Below the pieces are notes generated by a model. The model was not told the DNA's origin. It saw nothing but the letters and a program-made list of their open reading frames with translations, and did not search any database. Positions 25,299 to 34,288 of a stretch of DNA of 64,000 bases are shown here, piece by piece. Source of the stretch: Alphaproteobacteria bacterium (GTDB lineage: Bacteria > Pseudomonadota > Alphaproteobacteria > Thalassobaculales > Thalassobaculaceae). Location of the stretch: the NCBI GenBank assembly GCA_024742605.1, contig JANSYC010000015.1, forward strand, positions 1 through 64,000. The letters run 5' to 3'. How positions within the stretch are numbered: the first letter of the stretch is position 1; each line of letters begins with the position of its first letter. Position numbers and translations under genes: made by a program.

Positions 25299-26720
25299 AT
25301 GCGGGCGGGACGGTGGCCGTCGTTCTGCGCAGGCGTTCTGCTGTGCGGTCTGGTCCTGTTGCTCGGCATGCGCTCTGGTGCCGCCCAGGACGGCGCTGCC
25401 GGTGCGGGTTCCGACACGGCTGGGCCCGCACAATCGGTCGCGGTCGAGCCGACCGCGCAGGATGACAAGATCGCCGACCGGATCTCCCGGATCATGCGGG
25501 CCACCGGCTGGTACACGGGCGTCTCGGTCTCGGTCGAGGACGGCGTGGTGTTCATCGATGGGGATACGACCACCGCCGAGGCGCGGCTATGGGCGGGAGA
25601 CCTCGCCCGCAAGACCCAGGACGTGGTCGCCGTGGTCAACCGGGTCTCGGTCACGCCGCAGGTCGATTGGAGCTTCCGGCCGGCCGTTCTCGAAATCGGC
25701 GCCCTGATCGGATCCGGCATCGCTCTGCTGCCTCTGATCGTCCTGGCGATCGTGGTCATTCCGCTGGCCTGCTACGCGGCCATCCTGGTCGCGAAACTGG
25801 TGGAATGGGCCCTGTCGCGCCGGATCGAGTCTCCATTTCTCCGGCGCGTCCTGGCACGTACGGCGGCGATCCCCGTCTTCCTGATCGGGCTCTATCTGGT
25901 CCTGCAGGTCGCCGGGCTTACACGACTCGCCGTGTCGCTGCTGGGCGGCGCGGGCGTGATCGGCATCATCGTCGGATTTGCCTTCCGGGACATCGCCGAG
26001 AACTTCCTCGCCAGCCTGCTGCTCAGCATCCGGCGCCCGTTCCGCCGCGGCGACTATATCGCGGTGAGCGGGCATGATGGTCTCGTGCAAAGCATGAACA
26101 CCCGCAGCACCCTGCTCCTGTCGCTGGAAGGCAACCACATCCAGATCCCGAACGCCGCCATCTTCAAGAGCACGATCGTGAACTACAGCTCGGCCCCGGC
26201 GCGACGCGAGGTGGTGGACGTCGGTATCGGGTTCGACGTGTCGATCGCCGCCGCGCAGGAGATCATCCTGGGCGTCCTGAAGGCGCATGACGCGGTGATC
26301 GAAGATCCCGAAGAGCCTTTGGTGCTGGTCGACTCCCTCGGCAGCGCAACGGTGAACCTGCGCGCCTATTTCTGGTTCGACGGCCGGACCCACGCGCCAC
26401 TCAAGGTCAAATCCGCCCTACTGCGCCTGATCAAGAAGGCGCTGATGGAGGGGGGCATCTCGATGCCGGACGAGGCGCGCGAGATCATCTTCCCGCAAGG
26501 CGTGCCGGTGATCTCGATGCCGAACCGGGACGCACCGGCCAAACCCGCCGACACTCTTCCGGCTCCCGACCAGCCTACGGACGTCCCGGCGGTCATCGAG
26601 GAGCCGGAAGTGCAATCAACCGCATCCGAGGGCGATCTGGGCAATGACACCCACTCCCTTGAACGGCAAGCTGCGAGATCCGAACCGGTCGACCCGGCGG
26701 ACGATCTTCTGAGCCGTTAA
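25299..26720 (+). CDS. Mechanosensitive ion channel (MscS family) with N-terminal BON-like domain
   Basis: 473 aa. A signal sequence or first helix (about 10-28) is followed by a periplasmic BON-like domain (about 52-120: ISRIMRATG, VSVEDGVVFIDGDT, VVAVVNRVSV). Three TM helices lie at about 130-155, 175-205 and 205-235, the last being the pore helix GGAGVIGIIVGFAFRDIAEN, then the MscS beta domain (RPFRRGDYIAVSG, GNHIQIPNAAIF, NYSSAP). The C-terminal 70 residues are Pro/Glu-rich and probably disordered. It should act as an osmotic release channel in the inner membrane. Cotranscribed with the YqaE-like gene 2 bp upstream. Confidence 0.92.
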   Translation: MRAGRWPSFCAGVLLCGLVLLLGMRSGAAQDGAAGAGSDTAGPAQSVAVEPTAQDDKIADRISRIMRATGWYTGVSVSVEDGVVFIDGDTTTAEARLWAGDLARKTQDVVAVVNRVSVTPQVDWSFRPAVLEIGALIGSGIALLPLIVLAIVVIPLACYAAILVAKLVEWALSRRIESPFLRRVLARTAAIPVFLIGLYLVLQVAGLTRLAVSLLGGAGVIGIIVGFAFRDIAENFLASLLLSIRRPFRRGDYIAVSGHDGLVQSMNTRSTLLLSLEGNHIQIPNAAIFKSTIVNYSSAPARREVVDVGIGFDVSIAAAQEIILGVLKAHDAVIEDPEEPLVLVDSLGSATVNLRAYFWFDGRTHAPLKVKSALLRLIKKALMEGGISMPDEAREIIFPQGVPVISMPNRDAPAKPADTLPAPDQPTDVPAVIEEPEVQSTASEGDLGNDTHSLERQAARSEPVDPADDLLSR

Positions 26721-26743
26721 TCGGATCGCCTCCGGGTCACCCT

Positions 26744-26767
26744 GGGTCGGTCAGTTGGGGTCGGTCA
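26744..26767 (+). repeat. 10-bp direct repeat at a gene end
   Basis: GGGTCGGTCA occurs at 26744-26753 and again at 26758-26767, four bases apart; the second copy includes the stop codon of the DUF4112 gene on the other strand. A small slippage-type duplication, with no evident function. Confidence 0.6.
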
Positions 26768-27118
26768 TGTGGCGGTCTTGGACTCACGTTCGAAATGGGC
26801 GCGCAACAAGGCCACGTTGCGCCTGTTTGCGCGAAAACCCACGTCGAACAGATCCCCAACCACCGGAACCACGCCGATCACGAAATCGATCAGGGCATTC
26901 AGGCCCATTCGCGCCAGAACGGTCTTGGAGGCCCCCAGCCGATGCGCGCGCACCAGGATGTAGCCGGATGGGATGACTGAGAGCCCGTCGCCGATACCCG
27001 GCACCAGCCCGATAATGGAATCCAGTCCGAACCGGATGTTCGTGCCCGGCATCCGGAAGCGGCTGTCCAGCCACCCGGCCAGACTCTCCAGGTCGCGCAG
27101 CTCCTGTTCGCGGTTCAT
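26765..27118 (-). CDS. DUF4112 domain protein
   Basis: 117 aa, almost wholly the DUF4112 domain: LAGWLDSRFRMPGTNIRFGL, then DSIIGLVPGIGDGLSV (hydrophobic helix), SGYILVRAHRLGASKTVL and ALIDFVIGVVPVVGDLFD (second helix), ending FRANRRNVALL. It is a predicted two-helix membrane-associated protein of unknown role, common in alphaproteobacteria. A GGGAG site precedes the ATG. It is convergent with the mechanosensitive channel gene. Confidence 0.88.
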   Translation of the reverse strand: MNREQELRDLESLAGWLDSRFRMPGTNIRFGLDSIIGLVPGIGDGLSVIPSGYILVRAHRLGASKTVLARMGLNALIDFVIGVVPVVGDLFDVGFRANRRNVALLRAHFERESKTAT

Positions 27119-27222
27119 CTAGGCTCCCAACGCTTCTCGGAATCTGAGGATACACATTCCTCATCGCAAGAAACGTCTGGAAGCCGTCCGCGGTTCCCGT
27201 TGGCCGCCGAAGCGTTCGAAAC

Positions 27223-28818
27223 TCAGTAGTTGCTGTCCGGGAAGGCGGCCTTGCGTTCACGCATGTAGGCCAGCAGCGCCTCGTCGACCGCGGGATCAAG
27301 CGGCGGAGCCTCAAAGTCGCCGAGCATCCGTTTCACCAGGGCCGAGGCGCGGGTGTTGGCGTCCTGCTCGCCTTCCGCCTGCCACTGCTCGAAGGTCTTG
27401 TTGTCGGCGATATTGGAGCGGAAGAAGGCGTTCTCGAAATTCGCCTGGGTGTGCGCGCAGCCGAGGAAATGCGCTCCTGGCCCGACCTCTCGGATGGCGT
27501 CCATGGCCTGACCGTTCTCGGTCAGGTCAACACCTTCCAGCATGGTCCGCATCATCGCCAGCTGATCCGCGTCCATCACGAACTTCTCGTAGGACGAGAC
27601 CAGCCCGCCTTCGAGCCAACCGGCCGCGTGCAGCACGAAATTCACCCCTGCCATCACCGTCGGCAGCAGCGTGTTCGCGCTCTCATAGGCCGCCTGGGCG
27701 TCGGCGGTCTTCGAGCCGCACAACGATCCGCCGGAGCGGAACGGGACATTGAGCCTGCGGGCGAGCTGGGCGCAGCCGTACAGCACCAGCGCCGGTTCCG
27801 GCGTGCCGAAGGTGGGGGCGCCGGACTGCATGGAGATCGAAGACGCGAAACTGCCGAAGATCACCGGCGCCCCCGGCCGGACCAGCTGGGCAAACGCCAT
27901 GCCGGCCAGCGCTTCGGCCAGAGTCTGGGCCAGGGTGCCCGCGACGGTCACCGGCGACATCGCCCCCGCCAGGATGAACGGCGCGATGATGCAGGCCTGG
28001 TTGTTCCGGGCGTAGGTCTTGAGCGCGCCCAGCATGGTGCTGTCCCAGACCATCGGCGAATTCGCGTTGATCAGCGAGACCATCACCGTGTTCTGCTCGA
28101 CGAAATCCGAGCCGAACAGAATCTTGCACATGTCGACGCTGTCTTGCGCCCGTTGCGGATGGGTGACCGAGCCCATGAACGGTTTGTCGCTGTATTTCAT
28201 GTGCGCATACAGCAAGTCGTAATGGCGCTTGTTGACCGGCAGATCGACCGGCTCGCAGACCGTTCCACCGGAATGGTGCAGGCCCGGCGACATGTAGGTC
28301 AGTTTCACGAAGTTCTGGAAATCCTCGATCGTGGCGTAGCGGCGGCCGCCGTCCAGGTCGCGCACGAAGGGCGGGCCGTAGACCGGTGCGAACACCGTCC
28401 GACCCTCTCCGATCTCGACCGTGCGCTCCGGATTGCGGGCATGCTGGGTGATCAGGGAGGGCGCGGTCTTCATCAGCCCGCGGGCGAGGCCGCGCGGGAT
28501 GTGCACCCGTTCGCCCTGCACGTCGGCTCCGGCCGAGCGCCAGAGGGCCAGCGCCTCCTCGTCCTCGCGAAACTCGATACCGGTTTCCTCGAGGATGGTC
28601 TCGGCATTGGCCTCGATGATCTGCAGCCCTTCCTCCGACAGCACGTCGAAGGTCGGGATACGCCTGGTGATGAAGGGCGTGCCGATCTCCTTGGGCTTGG
28701 AGCGGGCCGCACGCCGCGCATCCCGTCCGCCGCCGGACCGTCCTCGCCGCTCGCTCCGGACTCCGGTCTCGGGCTCCGTCTGGGACCCGTCACCGCCCAT
28801 CACCAGTTCGTCCGCCAT
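27223..28818 (-). CDS. Trimethylamine methyltransferase family protein (MttB-like, non-pyrrolysine)
   Basis: 531 aa. After a basic, Gly/Arg-rich N-terminal stretch (about 1-50), the MttB barrel is recognisable: SEEGLQIIEANAETILEETG, YGPPFVRDLDGGRRYATIED, GAPTFGTPEPALVLYGCAQLA and FLGCAHTQANFENAFF. The whole barrel reads through with no in-frame amber codon, so it belongs to the non-pyrrolysine branch, members of which demethylate quaternary amines such as glycine betaine or proline betaine onto a corrinoid protein. No corrinoid protein gene is adjacent. The start at 28818 follows GAGGGTGACG; the frame is open further upstream but the extra residues look non-protein-like. Confidence 0.85.
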   Translation of the reverse strand: MADELVMGGDGSQTEPETGVRSERRGRSGGGRDARRAARSKPKEIGTPFITRRIPTFDVLSEEGLQIIEANAETILEETGIEFREDEEALALWRSAGADVQGERVHIPRGLARGLMKTAPSLITQHARNPERTVEIGEGRTVFAPVYGPPFVRDLDGGRRYATIEDFQNFVKLTYMSPGLHHSGGTVCEPVDLPVNKRHYDLLYAHMKYSDKPFMGSVTHPQRAQDSVDMCKILFGSDFVEQNTVMVSLINANSPMVWDSTMLGALKTYARNNQACIIAPFILAGAMSPVTVAGTLAQTLAEALAGMAFAQLVRPGAPVIFGSFASSISMQSGAPTFGTPEPALVLYGCAQLARRLNVPFRSGGSLCGSKTADAQAAYESANTLLPTVMAGVNFVLHAAGWLEGGLVSSYEKFVMDADQLAMMRTMLEGVDLTENGQAMDAIREVGPGAHFLGCAHTQANFENAFFRSNIADNKTFEQWQAEGEQDANTRASALVKRMLGDFEAPPLDPAVDEALLAYMRERKAAFPDSNY

Positions 28819-28977
28819 GATCGTCACCCTCGGTCCTGAAACATCCACTTGAGATCGACTGTCTGCCCACTCGCTGGGGCCGTCTTGCGATGGCGCGACC
28901 CGAAAACGTCGCACATGGACTACAGTCACCTGAATTCTCCAGGATCGGATCGCGCGGCGGATCGGGTGCTTGGATCG

Positions 28978-29005
28978 TTGACCCCCTGATCCCGAGGTGT
29001 AGACT
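28978..29005 (+). promoter_or_regulatory. Putative sigma-70 promoter for the secreted hypothetical gene
   Basis: TTGACC (28978-28983) and TAGACT (29000-29005) are separated by 16 bp, with the start codon of the next gene 88 bp downstream. Both boxes have one or two mismatches. The rest of the 275-bp divergent region shows nothing else I can name. Confidence 0.4.
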
Positions 29006-29093
29006 TTCCGATAAGAGCCCTGAACGCGGCGCGCGCCAGCGTCCGGCCTGTGCCCCAATGCGCGCCCGAACGGCCCACTGGAGGAAACACGAC

Positions 29094-29939
29094 ATGCTCA
29101 GATCAATAGCCAGATCCGCCGTGTTCGCTGCCGCTTTCGCCCTTGCCGGCGTCACGAGCGCGGTGCCGGCATCCGCCACCGACGCCTACCTGCCGCCCCA
29201 GGTCCTGGGTCTGATCGCGACAGCGACCCCGGTTCCGCTGAACTGCACCGACGGACGGTGCTCGACTCAGCTGTCCAGTTTCTGCCTGCAGGAGGACCGC
29301 CCGGTCCCCGGGGACGGTCAGCGGTACCATGTGGCCGGGATGGGCGATGTAACGGTCGTGATCACCAGGAGCGACGGCGGCACCGCCGAGTTCTCCTCGG
29401 CCGGCCTGATCGACTTCGTCAGCGAAGGCGATTTCAGCCGGGTCCGGGTCCAGATGGCAGAGCACCGGTTGCAGTCTCTGGACGCCGTCTCGGTCGCCGT
29501 TCGGGTCCAGCCGATGGTCTCCCTGCTACCCCAGTCCGACGCGCCGGTCTCGGCCGAAATCACCGCCCGTGACGAAGAGACCGCCTATGGCGCACCTCGG
29601 ATGCTGGCCGAAGGGTTTTTCAGGCAAGGCCTGACCCGGACCGATGCCGCCTTGGCGATCCGGCGGATGGTCTCCGCCCTGCCCGCCTCCGCCACCGCAA
29701 TCGGCTCGGCCACCCGGGAGGCCCGACGGGACGTCTGGCAGAAGGTTACATCCGGCGGCGGCCTCCAGGCTCTGTCCAGCGACGGGGTGAAGCGGGCCAA
29801 GGGCGCGCTGGACCGGTGTGGGGCCTATGCCGATATGGGTGTCAAACTGACCCTGCGCGGCTGTCTCGAAAACACCCACGACAAGACCCTTCGGGACATC
29901 AACGACGAGTACTGGAACTCTGTTCCTGCGGGCTACTGA
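29094..29939 (+). CDS. Secreted hypothetical protein
   Basis: 281 aa with a clear signal peptide (LRSIARSAVFAAAFALAGV, cleavage near ASA at 28-30). The mature part has four cysteines in its first half or end (NCTDGRCSTQLSSFC and later RCGAY, RGCLEN), probably disulfide-bonded in the periplasm. VAVRVQPMVSL and the paired helices TRTDAALAIRRMVSAL do not point to a family I recognise. A GGAGG site nine bases before the ATG fixes the start. Its last 41 bp overlap the end of the convergent amidohydrolase gene. Confidence 0.7.
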   Translation: MLRSIARSAVFAAAFALAGVTSAVPASATDAYLPPQVLGLIATATPVPLNCTDGRCSTQLSSFCLQEDRPVPGDGQRYHVAGMGDVTVVITRSDGGTAEFSSAGLIDFVSEGDFSRVRVQMAEHRLQSLDAVSVAVRVQPMVSLLPQSDAPVSAEITARDEETAYGAPRMLAEGFFRQGLTRTDAALAIRRMVSALPASATAIGSATREARRDVWQKVTSGGGLQALSSDGVKRAKGALDRCGAYADMGVKLTLRGCLENTHDKTLRDINDEYWNSVPAGY

Positions 29940-30897
29940 CCTCGGTGGCCGGATCACTGGTATCCACCGGCCCGAACCGGAACAGCTCTGAGGCGTTGTC
30001 GATCGCGATGCGCCGCCGCAGCCCGTCATCCTGCAGCCACTCACCCAGGCGTTCGTAGCTCGCGGCCGAGTCCGTCTGGCGGGGCCAGTCGCTCCCCCAG
30101 ACCAGGCGCTCCGGCGCGAAACGCGCCAGTTGTTTCGTGATCGCCTGAAGATCGCGGTACTTCGGCGCGCCCTCGAGAGAGACCCGCGCCTCGCCCGCCA
30201 GCGAGACCCATAGCTTGTCCCGGTCCAGAAGGCGCAGCAGCGCCCGCATGCCGTTGTCCTTGTCGCCGACCGGCTTCCGGAAACATCCGAACCCTTCCAG
30301 AATCACGCGACCGGGCCAGGACTGGATCATGGTCTCCACCTCGGCCAGGTAGCGGCCGTCCATCCGCAGGCTGACATCCCAGTCGACCATGTCCTTCACC
30401 CGGGACGCGATGCCACCAAGATCCTCCCACTTTAGGGGGCCGTCTTCCTCCAGCATGGGAAACCGGGCCGCCTTCACCCCGGCCGCATCCAGATCCCGGA
30501 GTTCGGTGTCGGAAATCTCGGCCGTCACGATCGCCACACCGCGCGTCAGGTCGCCGTCCCTGTCGTCGCGGCTCCTCAGGGTCTGGAGGCCCTCCACAAG
30601 ATAGGATCTCGCCACGGCACCAGGGTGGGCCTGAACCAGCACAGCCCTATCGAATGGCAGCCGGCGGCGATAGCCATCATAGTCCCGAACATCCTCCGCC
30701 GAGGACATGGCCACATGGGAGTCGACCGAACCGGCCACCACCGCGACCGCCGCCTCCGGACCCTGCTCCTCCTCCGTCTCGTCCCCGTCCATCAGGCGCG
30801 CGAACCGGTCTTCCAAACTGGGCTCGGATCCCGGCGCGGGCGGCAGGTCGAAGAAGCGCGGATCGCTCGGCATGATGAATCCACCGCCCTTGGTCAC
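29899..30897 (-). CDS. Amidohydrolase 2 family protein (TIM-barrel metal-dependent hydrolase)
   Basis: 332 aa. The C-terminal half is typical of the amidohydrolase-2 group that includes lactone hydrolases and decarboxylases: WDVSLRMDG, VILEGFGCFRKPV, LWVSLAGEARVS and RLVWGSDWPRQT, followed by the usual NASELFRFG end. The N-terminal 90 residues are less typical: an acidic stretch replaces the usual HxH start, although SVDSHVAM near 54-61 may hold part of it, and DRAVLVQAHPG follows. The GTG at 30897 has a GGGAGAAGAG site; an ATG 24 bp inside is the alternative. About 20 residues extend past the usual family end into the convergent gene. Confidence 0.75.
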   Translation of the reverse strand: MTKGGGFIMPSDPRFFDLPPAPGSEPSLEDRFARLMDGDETEEEQGPEAAVAVVAGSVDSHVAMSSAEDVRDYDGYRRRLPFDRAVLVQAHPGAVARSYLVEGLQTLRSRDDRDGDLTRGVAIVTAEISDTELRDLDAAGVKAARFPMLEEDGPLKWEDLGGIASRVKDMVDWDVSLRMDGRYLAEVETMIQSWPGRVILEGFGCFRKPVGDKDNGMRALLRLLDRDKLWVSLAGEARVSLEGAPKYRDLQAITKQLARFAPERLVWGSDWPRQTDSAASYERLGEWLQDDGLRRRIAIDNASELFRFGPVDTSDPATEVSSPQEQSSSTRR

Positions 30898-30935
30898 ACG
30901 CTCTTCTCCCTATTTTGACGCATTGATTGCAATTC

Positions 30936-30951
30936 TGGCACCAAATTTGCT
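30936..30951 (+). promoter_or_regulatory. Sigma-54 (RpoN) promoter for flagellin
   Basis: TGGCACCAAATTTGCT matches the sigma-54 consensus TGGCACN5TTGCW: GG at 30937-30938, GC at 30949-30950, exactly ten bases between them. Transcription would start near 30962, only 17-29 nt before the possible flagellin start codons. Late flagellar genes of several alphaproteobacteria use RpoN with an activator such as FlbD; no activator site is identifiable here. Confidence 0.82.
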
Positions 30952-30978
30952 TGTTCATTGAGCACGTAGCTAGGCTGG

Positions 30979-31836
30979 ATGTGTCGTACCATGACTTTTT
31001 CGATACGGACGAATGCTGAATCCCTGACCGCTCTGAGAAACTTCGAACGCGCGGGCAATGACGTCGCGCGCAGCGGACGGGAAGTTTCGACCGGCCTCAA
31101 GGTGCAAGGCGCGACCGACGACGCGTCCAATTTTGCGATCGCCCAGGGCATCCGGGGCGATGTCAAAGCCATCAGCGCGATTATCCAGGGCCTCAACTCC
31201 GCCAAGGGCATTGCCCGGGTGGCGGTTGCCGGGGCCACGGCAGTCTCGAACATCATGATCGATATTCGGCAAAAGATCACCGAGGGCGCAAACGAAGGCA
31301 ACACCGCCGAGCAGCAGGCGATCCTGCAGGCCAACTATGCCGAACTGGTCCAGCAGATGCGTCAGATCATGGAGAACAGTGAATTCAACGGCGTCAATAT
31401 TCTCATCGAGGTTGCGATTCCGTTCAATCTCGCGGTCGGAACGGTGAACGATGTTGACGTGCTCGCGAACCTTGAAGGCGGGACCATCCGACTGGACGGA
31501 CAACGGCTGGATCTCAGCTATGCTCTGTTGAACGGGGAAGATATCTCGACGCCAGCAAATGCGCTCCAGGCCCTGACCGTCTTCGAACAGGAGGAACAGC
31601 GGGTGTCGACGGCGCTCGGATCCCTGGGGGCAAATCTGCGGGCGTTAGAGCTTCAGACAAAACAACTCTCTGCGACCCTGGACGCATCGGAAGAGGGTTT
31701 GGGCAATATCGTCGACGCCGACATGGCCCGGGCCAGCGCTGATCAGACCTCCGCCGAGGTGAGGAGCCAGCTGTCCGCCCAAACCTTGGGGATCGCCAAC
31801 CGGGCGCCGGAAATCATCCTCAGCCTGTTCCAGTAG
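30979..31836 (+). CDS. Flagellin (short type)
   Basis: 285 aa. The N-terminal D0/D1 helices are evident (SLTALRNFERAGNDVARSGREVSTGLKVQGATDDASNFAIAQ, written here across residues about 15-55 in two parts: SLTALRNFERAG and VSTGLKVQGATDD), and the C-terminal helices end SQLSAQTLGIANRAPEIILSLF-like, as in alphaproteobacterial flagellins. The middle is short, so the outer D2/D3 domains are missing. It polymerises outside the cell as the filament. No other flagellar gene is present in the window. The start may be 30979 or the ATG at 30991, which gives a more usual N terminus; neither has a strong ribosome site. Confidence 0.9.
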   Translation: MCRTMTFSIRTNAESLTALRNFERAGNDVARSGREVSTGLKVQGATDDASNFAIAQGIRGDVKAISAIIQGLNSAKGIARVAVAGATAVSNIMIDIRQKITEGANEGNTAEQQAILQANYAELVQQMRQIMENSEFNGVNILIEVAIPFNLAVGTVNDVDVLANLEGGTIRLDGQRLDLSYALLNGEDISTPANALQALTVFEQEEQRVSTALGSLGANLRALELQTKQLSATLDASEEGLGNIVDADMARASADQTSAEVRSQLSAQTLGIANRAPEIILSLFQ

Positions 31837-32136
31837 CCGAAAAAGAAAAGCGGGCCGTGGCGAGGGGTGCCACGACCCAGTTTGGAGTTCGCAAGCGAAC
31901 ACCGGGATGGAAGTCCGGGCGCGCGGGATGGCGGGATACCAAGGAGGGGAGCACGCCCGGCACCTCACGAGGAGGACATTGAAAGCAGCTAACCACAAAC
32001 CAAAGTCACGAACAACCTATGAGATTTTTATAATATTATATTAACCATCTTAGACTGATTCTCTTGATCGTCAGCGCTCGACCTGACCGAAGCAGCGAAC
32101 TATGTCTTGGCAAGCATTCATTCAGGAGACCGAGAC
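31837..32136. other. Intergenic region after flagellin
   Basis: About 300 bp. An imperfect GC-rich hairpin with stem CGTGGC/GCCACG (about 31857-31876) follows the flagellin stop, without a T-run, and could slow or terminate transcription. Bases 32020-32060 are strikingly AT-rich and include TATAAT (about 32029), a possible promoter for the acyl-CoA dehydrogenase gene, but no good -35 box is in place. No gene is seen. Confidence 0.5.
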
Positions 32137-33324
32137 ATGGCTCACGCCGATACTGCCGCCGCCCCCGAGATCACCGACGACGTCCTGAACGAGGTTCGGG
32201 CGTCGGTCGAGCAGCTCTGCGCCGGATTTCCCGGCGCGTACTGGCGGGAGAAGGATCGGGAACGGGCCTATCCGGGTGAATTCGTCCAAGCTTTGCAGGA
32301 CGCCGGATATCTGGCGGTTCTGATCCCGGAGGAATACGGCGGAAGCGGCCTGGGACTGCGGGCAGCGGCGACGATTCTTGAAACCGTCCATCGGTCCGGC
32401 TGCAACGGGGCCGCCTGCCATGCCCAGATGTACATCATGGGCACGCTGCTCCGGCACGGCTCGGAAGAACAGAAACGGAAATGGCTGCCCGGCATCGCGT
32501 CCGGTGAATTGCGCCTGCAGGCCTTCGGAGTGACCGAGCCGACCAGCGGCACCGACACCCTGTCGCTGCGCACCACCGCCAAGCGGGACGGCGACCACTA
32601 TATCGTCAACGGCCAGAAGATCTGGACCTCCCGCGCTGAGCATTCGGATCTGATGCTGCTGCTGGCCCGCACCACGCCGCGCGATCAGGTGGAGAAGCGA
32701 ACCGAGGGCCTGTCGGTTTTCGTGGTGGACATGCGGGAGGTCAAAGATGCCGGTCTGACCATCCGGCCGATCCGGACCATGATCAATCACAACACCACAG
32801 AGGTCTTCTTCGACAACATGAAGGTCCCCGCGGCCAACCTGATCGGCGAGGAAGGCAAAGGGTTTCGCTACATCATCGACGGCATGAATGCAGAACGTCT
32901 GCTGATCGCCCACGAATCGATCGGCGATTCCCGCTGGTTCATCAAGACCGCGACCGATTACGCCAACAGCCGGGAGGTCTTCGGCCGCCCGATCGGCAAG
33001 AACCAGTCGATCCAGTTCCCGATCGCCAAAGCCTATGCGGAGACCGAAGCCGCCGCCCTGATGGCGGCAAAGGGAGCCCGAATGTTCGATGCGGGCGAGG
33101 CCTGTGGCCCGGAAGCAAACATGTCCAAGATGCTGGCTGCGGAAGCGGCCTGGCATGCCGCGGAAATCTGCATGCAGACCCATGGCGGCTTCGCCTTCGC
33201 CGAGGAATACGATGTCGAGCGGAAGTTCCGGGAAACCCGGCTGTATCAGATCGCGCCGGTCTCGACCAACCTGATCCTCAGCTATATTGCCGAACACGTT
33301 CTGGGCCTACCGCGCTCGTTTTAA
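32137..33324 (+). CDS. Acyl-CoA dehydrogenase
   Basis: 395 aa flavoprotein of normal length. Visible are the N-terminal helical domain (FVQALQDAGYLAVLIPEEYGG), the FAD/substrate loop LQAFGVTEPTSGTDT near 127-141, KIWTSRAEHSDLMLLLART, and the C-terminal MQTHGGFAFAEEYDVERKFRE. It would introduce a double bond into an acyl-CoA and pass electrons to ETF. An acyl-CoA dehydrogenase beside a 3-hydroxyisobutyrate-dehydrogenase-like gene suggests branched-chain or hydroxy-acid catabolism. Start at the ATG with GGAG nine bases upstream. Confidence 0.92.
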   Translation: MAHADTAAAPEITDDVLNEVRASVEQLCAGFPGAYWREKDRERAYPGEFVQALQDAGYLAVLIPEEYGGSGLGLRAAATILETVHRSGCNGAACHAQMYIMGTLLRHGSEEQKRKWLPGIASGELRLQAFGVTEPTSGTDTLSLRTTAKRDGDHYIVNGQKIWTSRAEHSDLMLLLARTTPRDQVEKRTEGLSVFVVDMREVKDAGLTIRPIRTMINHNTTEVFFDNMKVPAANLIGEEGKGFRYIIDGMNAERLLIAHESIGDSRWFIKTATDYANSREVFGRPIGKNQSIQFPIAKAYAETEAAALMAAKGARMFDAGEACGPEANMSKMLAAEAAWHAAEICMQTHGGFAFAEEYDVERKFRETRLYQIAPVSTNLILSYIAEHVLGLPRSF

Positions 33325-33394
33325 CGTCCACCGCCCTTCCCACCCCGGCAGGCGGGTCCTACTGTTCCGAGCAAAAGCTAAGGGGAGTCATCTG

Positions 33395-34288
33395 ATGTCG
33401 GAGCGTTTGCGGATCGGTGTCATCGGCGCCGGTCTGATGGGCCATGGGATGGCCAAGAATCTTCTGCTCAAGGAGTTTCCGGTCACCGTGATGGCCAATC
33501 GGAACCGGGGGCCGGTCGATGATCTGATCGCCAGAGGCGCGGTCGAGGCGGCGTCGCCCAAGGCGGTGGCCGAGGTCTCGGATCTGGTCCTCACGGTGCT
33601 GCCGAACAGCCAGATCGTGGAGCGCGTCGCACTCGGCCCGAACGGGCTGATCGAGGCAGCGCACGACGGTCTGCTGATCGCGGATTGCACGACGGCCGAG
33701 CCCGAGAGCACCAAGCGGGTCGGTGCGGCCCTGGCGAAACGCGGTATTCGGATGATCGACAGCCCGCTGACCATGACCCCGAAGGAAGCCCAGAACGGCA
33801 CCCTCAACACTCTGGTCGGCGGTGCGCTCGAGGACCTGGAACGGGCGCGGCCGACGTTCGAGGCCTACTCCCGCAATGTCTTTCATATCGGCCCCCTCGG
33901 CGCCGCCCACGCGCTCAAGCTGATCAACAATTTCCTGAGCATGACGACCGCCGGCATGCTGGCGGAGGCGGTCACCACCGCGCGTGCCGCCGGGGTCGAT
34001 CTCGCCGCTCTGCGCGAGGTGCTCTCGGCGGGTGCGGTGAATTCCGGAATGGTGCAGAAGATGCTCGCCTACGCGGTCGACGGGGACCCCACGGGCCTGC
34101 AGTTCGCAATGGCCAACGCCCGCAAGGACATCGGCTATTACGCAAACATCGCCGCGGCGCACGGCCTCCCCAGCCCGTTCGGAACGGCCTCGCATCAGAT
34201 CTATACCTTGGCCTGCGCGGCCGGGCATGGCGAGACCCATGTGCCGCTGCTCTCGGACGTCATGGCCGAACTGGGAGGCGTCAAGTGA
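33395..34288 (+). CDS. NAD(P)-dependent beta-hydroxyacid dehydrogenase (3-hydroxyisobutyrate dehydrogenase-like)
   Basis: 297 aa. The Rossmann loop [16 protein letters not shown] is at 8-23; [17 protein letters not shown] is the substrate-binding region (about 100-116), [21 protein letters not shown] the next block, and the catalytic lysine sits in [11 protein letters not shown] near residue 172. The family oxidises 3-hydroxyisobutyrate, tartronate semialdehyde or related acids. The ATG has a strong AAGGGGAG site. The following FAD-oxidoreductase gene overlaps its stop codon by 4 bp. Confidence 0.9.
   Translation: MSERLRIGVIGAGLMGHGMAKNLLLKEFPVTVMANRNRGPVDDLIARGAVEAASPKAVAEVSDLVLTVLPNSQIVERVALGPNGLIEAAHDGLLIADCTTAEPESTKRVGAALAKRGIRMIDSPLTMTPKEAQNGTLNTLVGGALEDLERARPTFEAYSRNVFHIGPLGAAHALKLINNFLSMTTAGMLAEAVTTARAAGVDLAALREVLSAGAVNSGMVQKMLAYAVDGDPTGLQFAMANARKDIGYYANIAAAHGLPSPFGTASHQIYTLACAAGHGETHVPLLSDVMAELGGVK

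Noticed and set aside
27223-28818. Pyrrolysine-containing MttB
   Set aside because: The whole barrel is read with no in-frame amber codon and no pyl genes are present.
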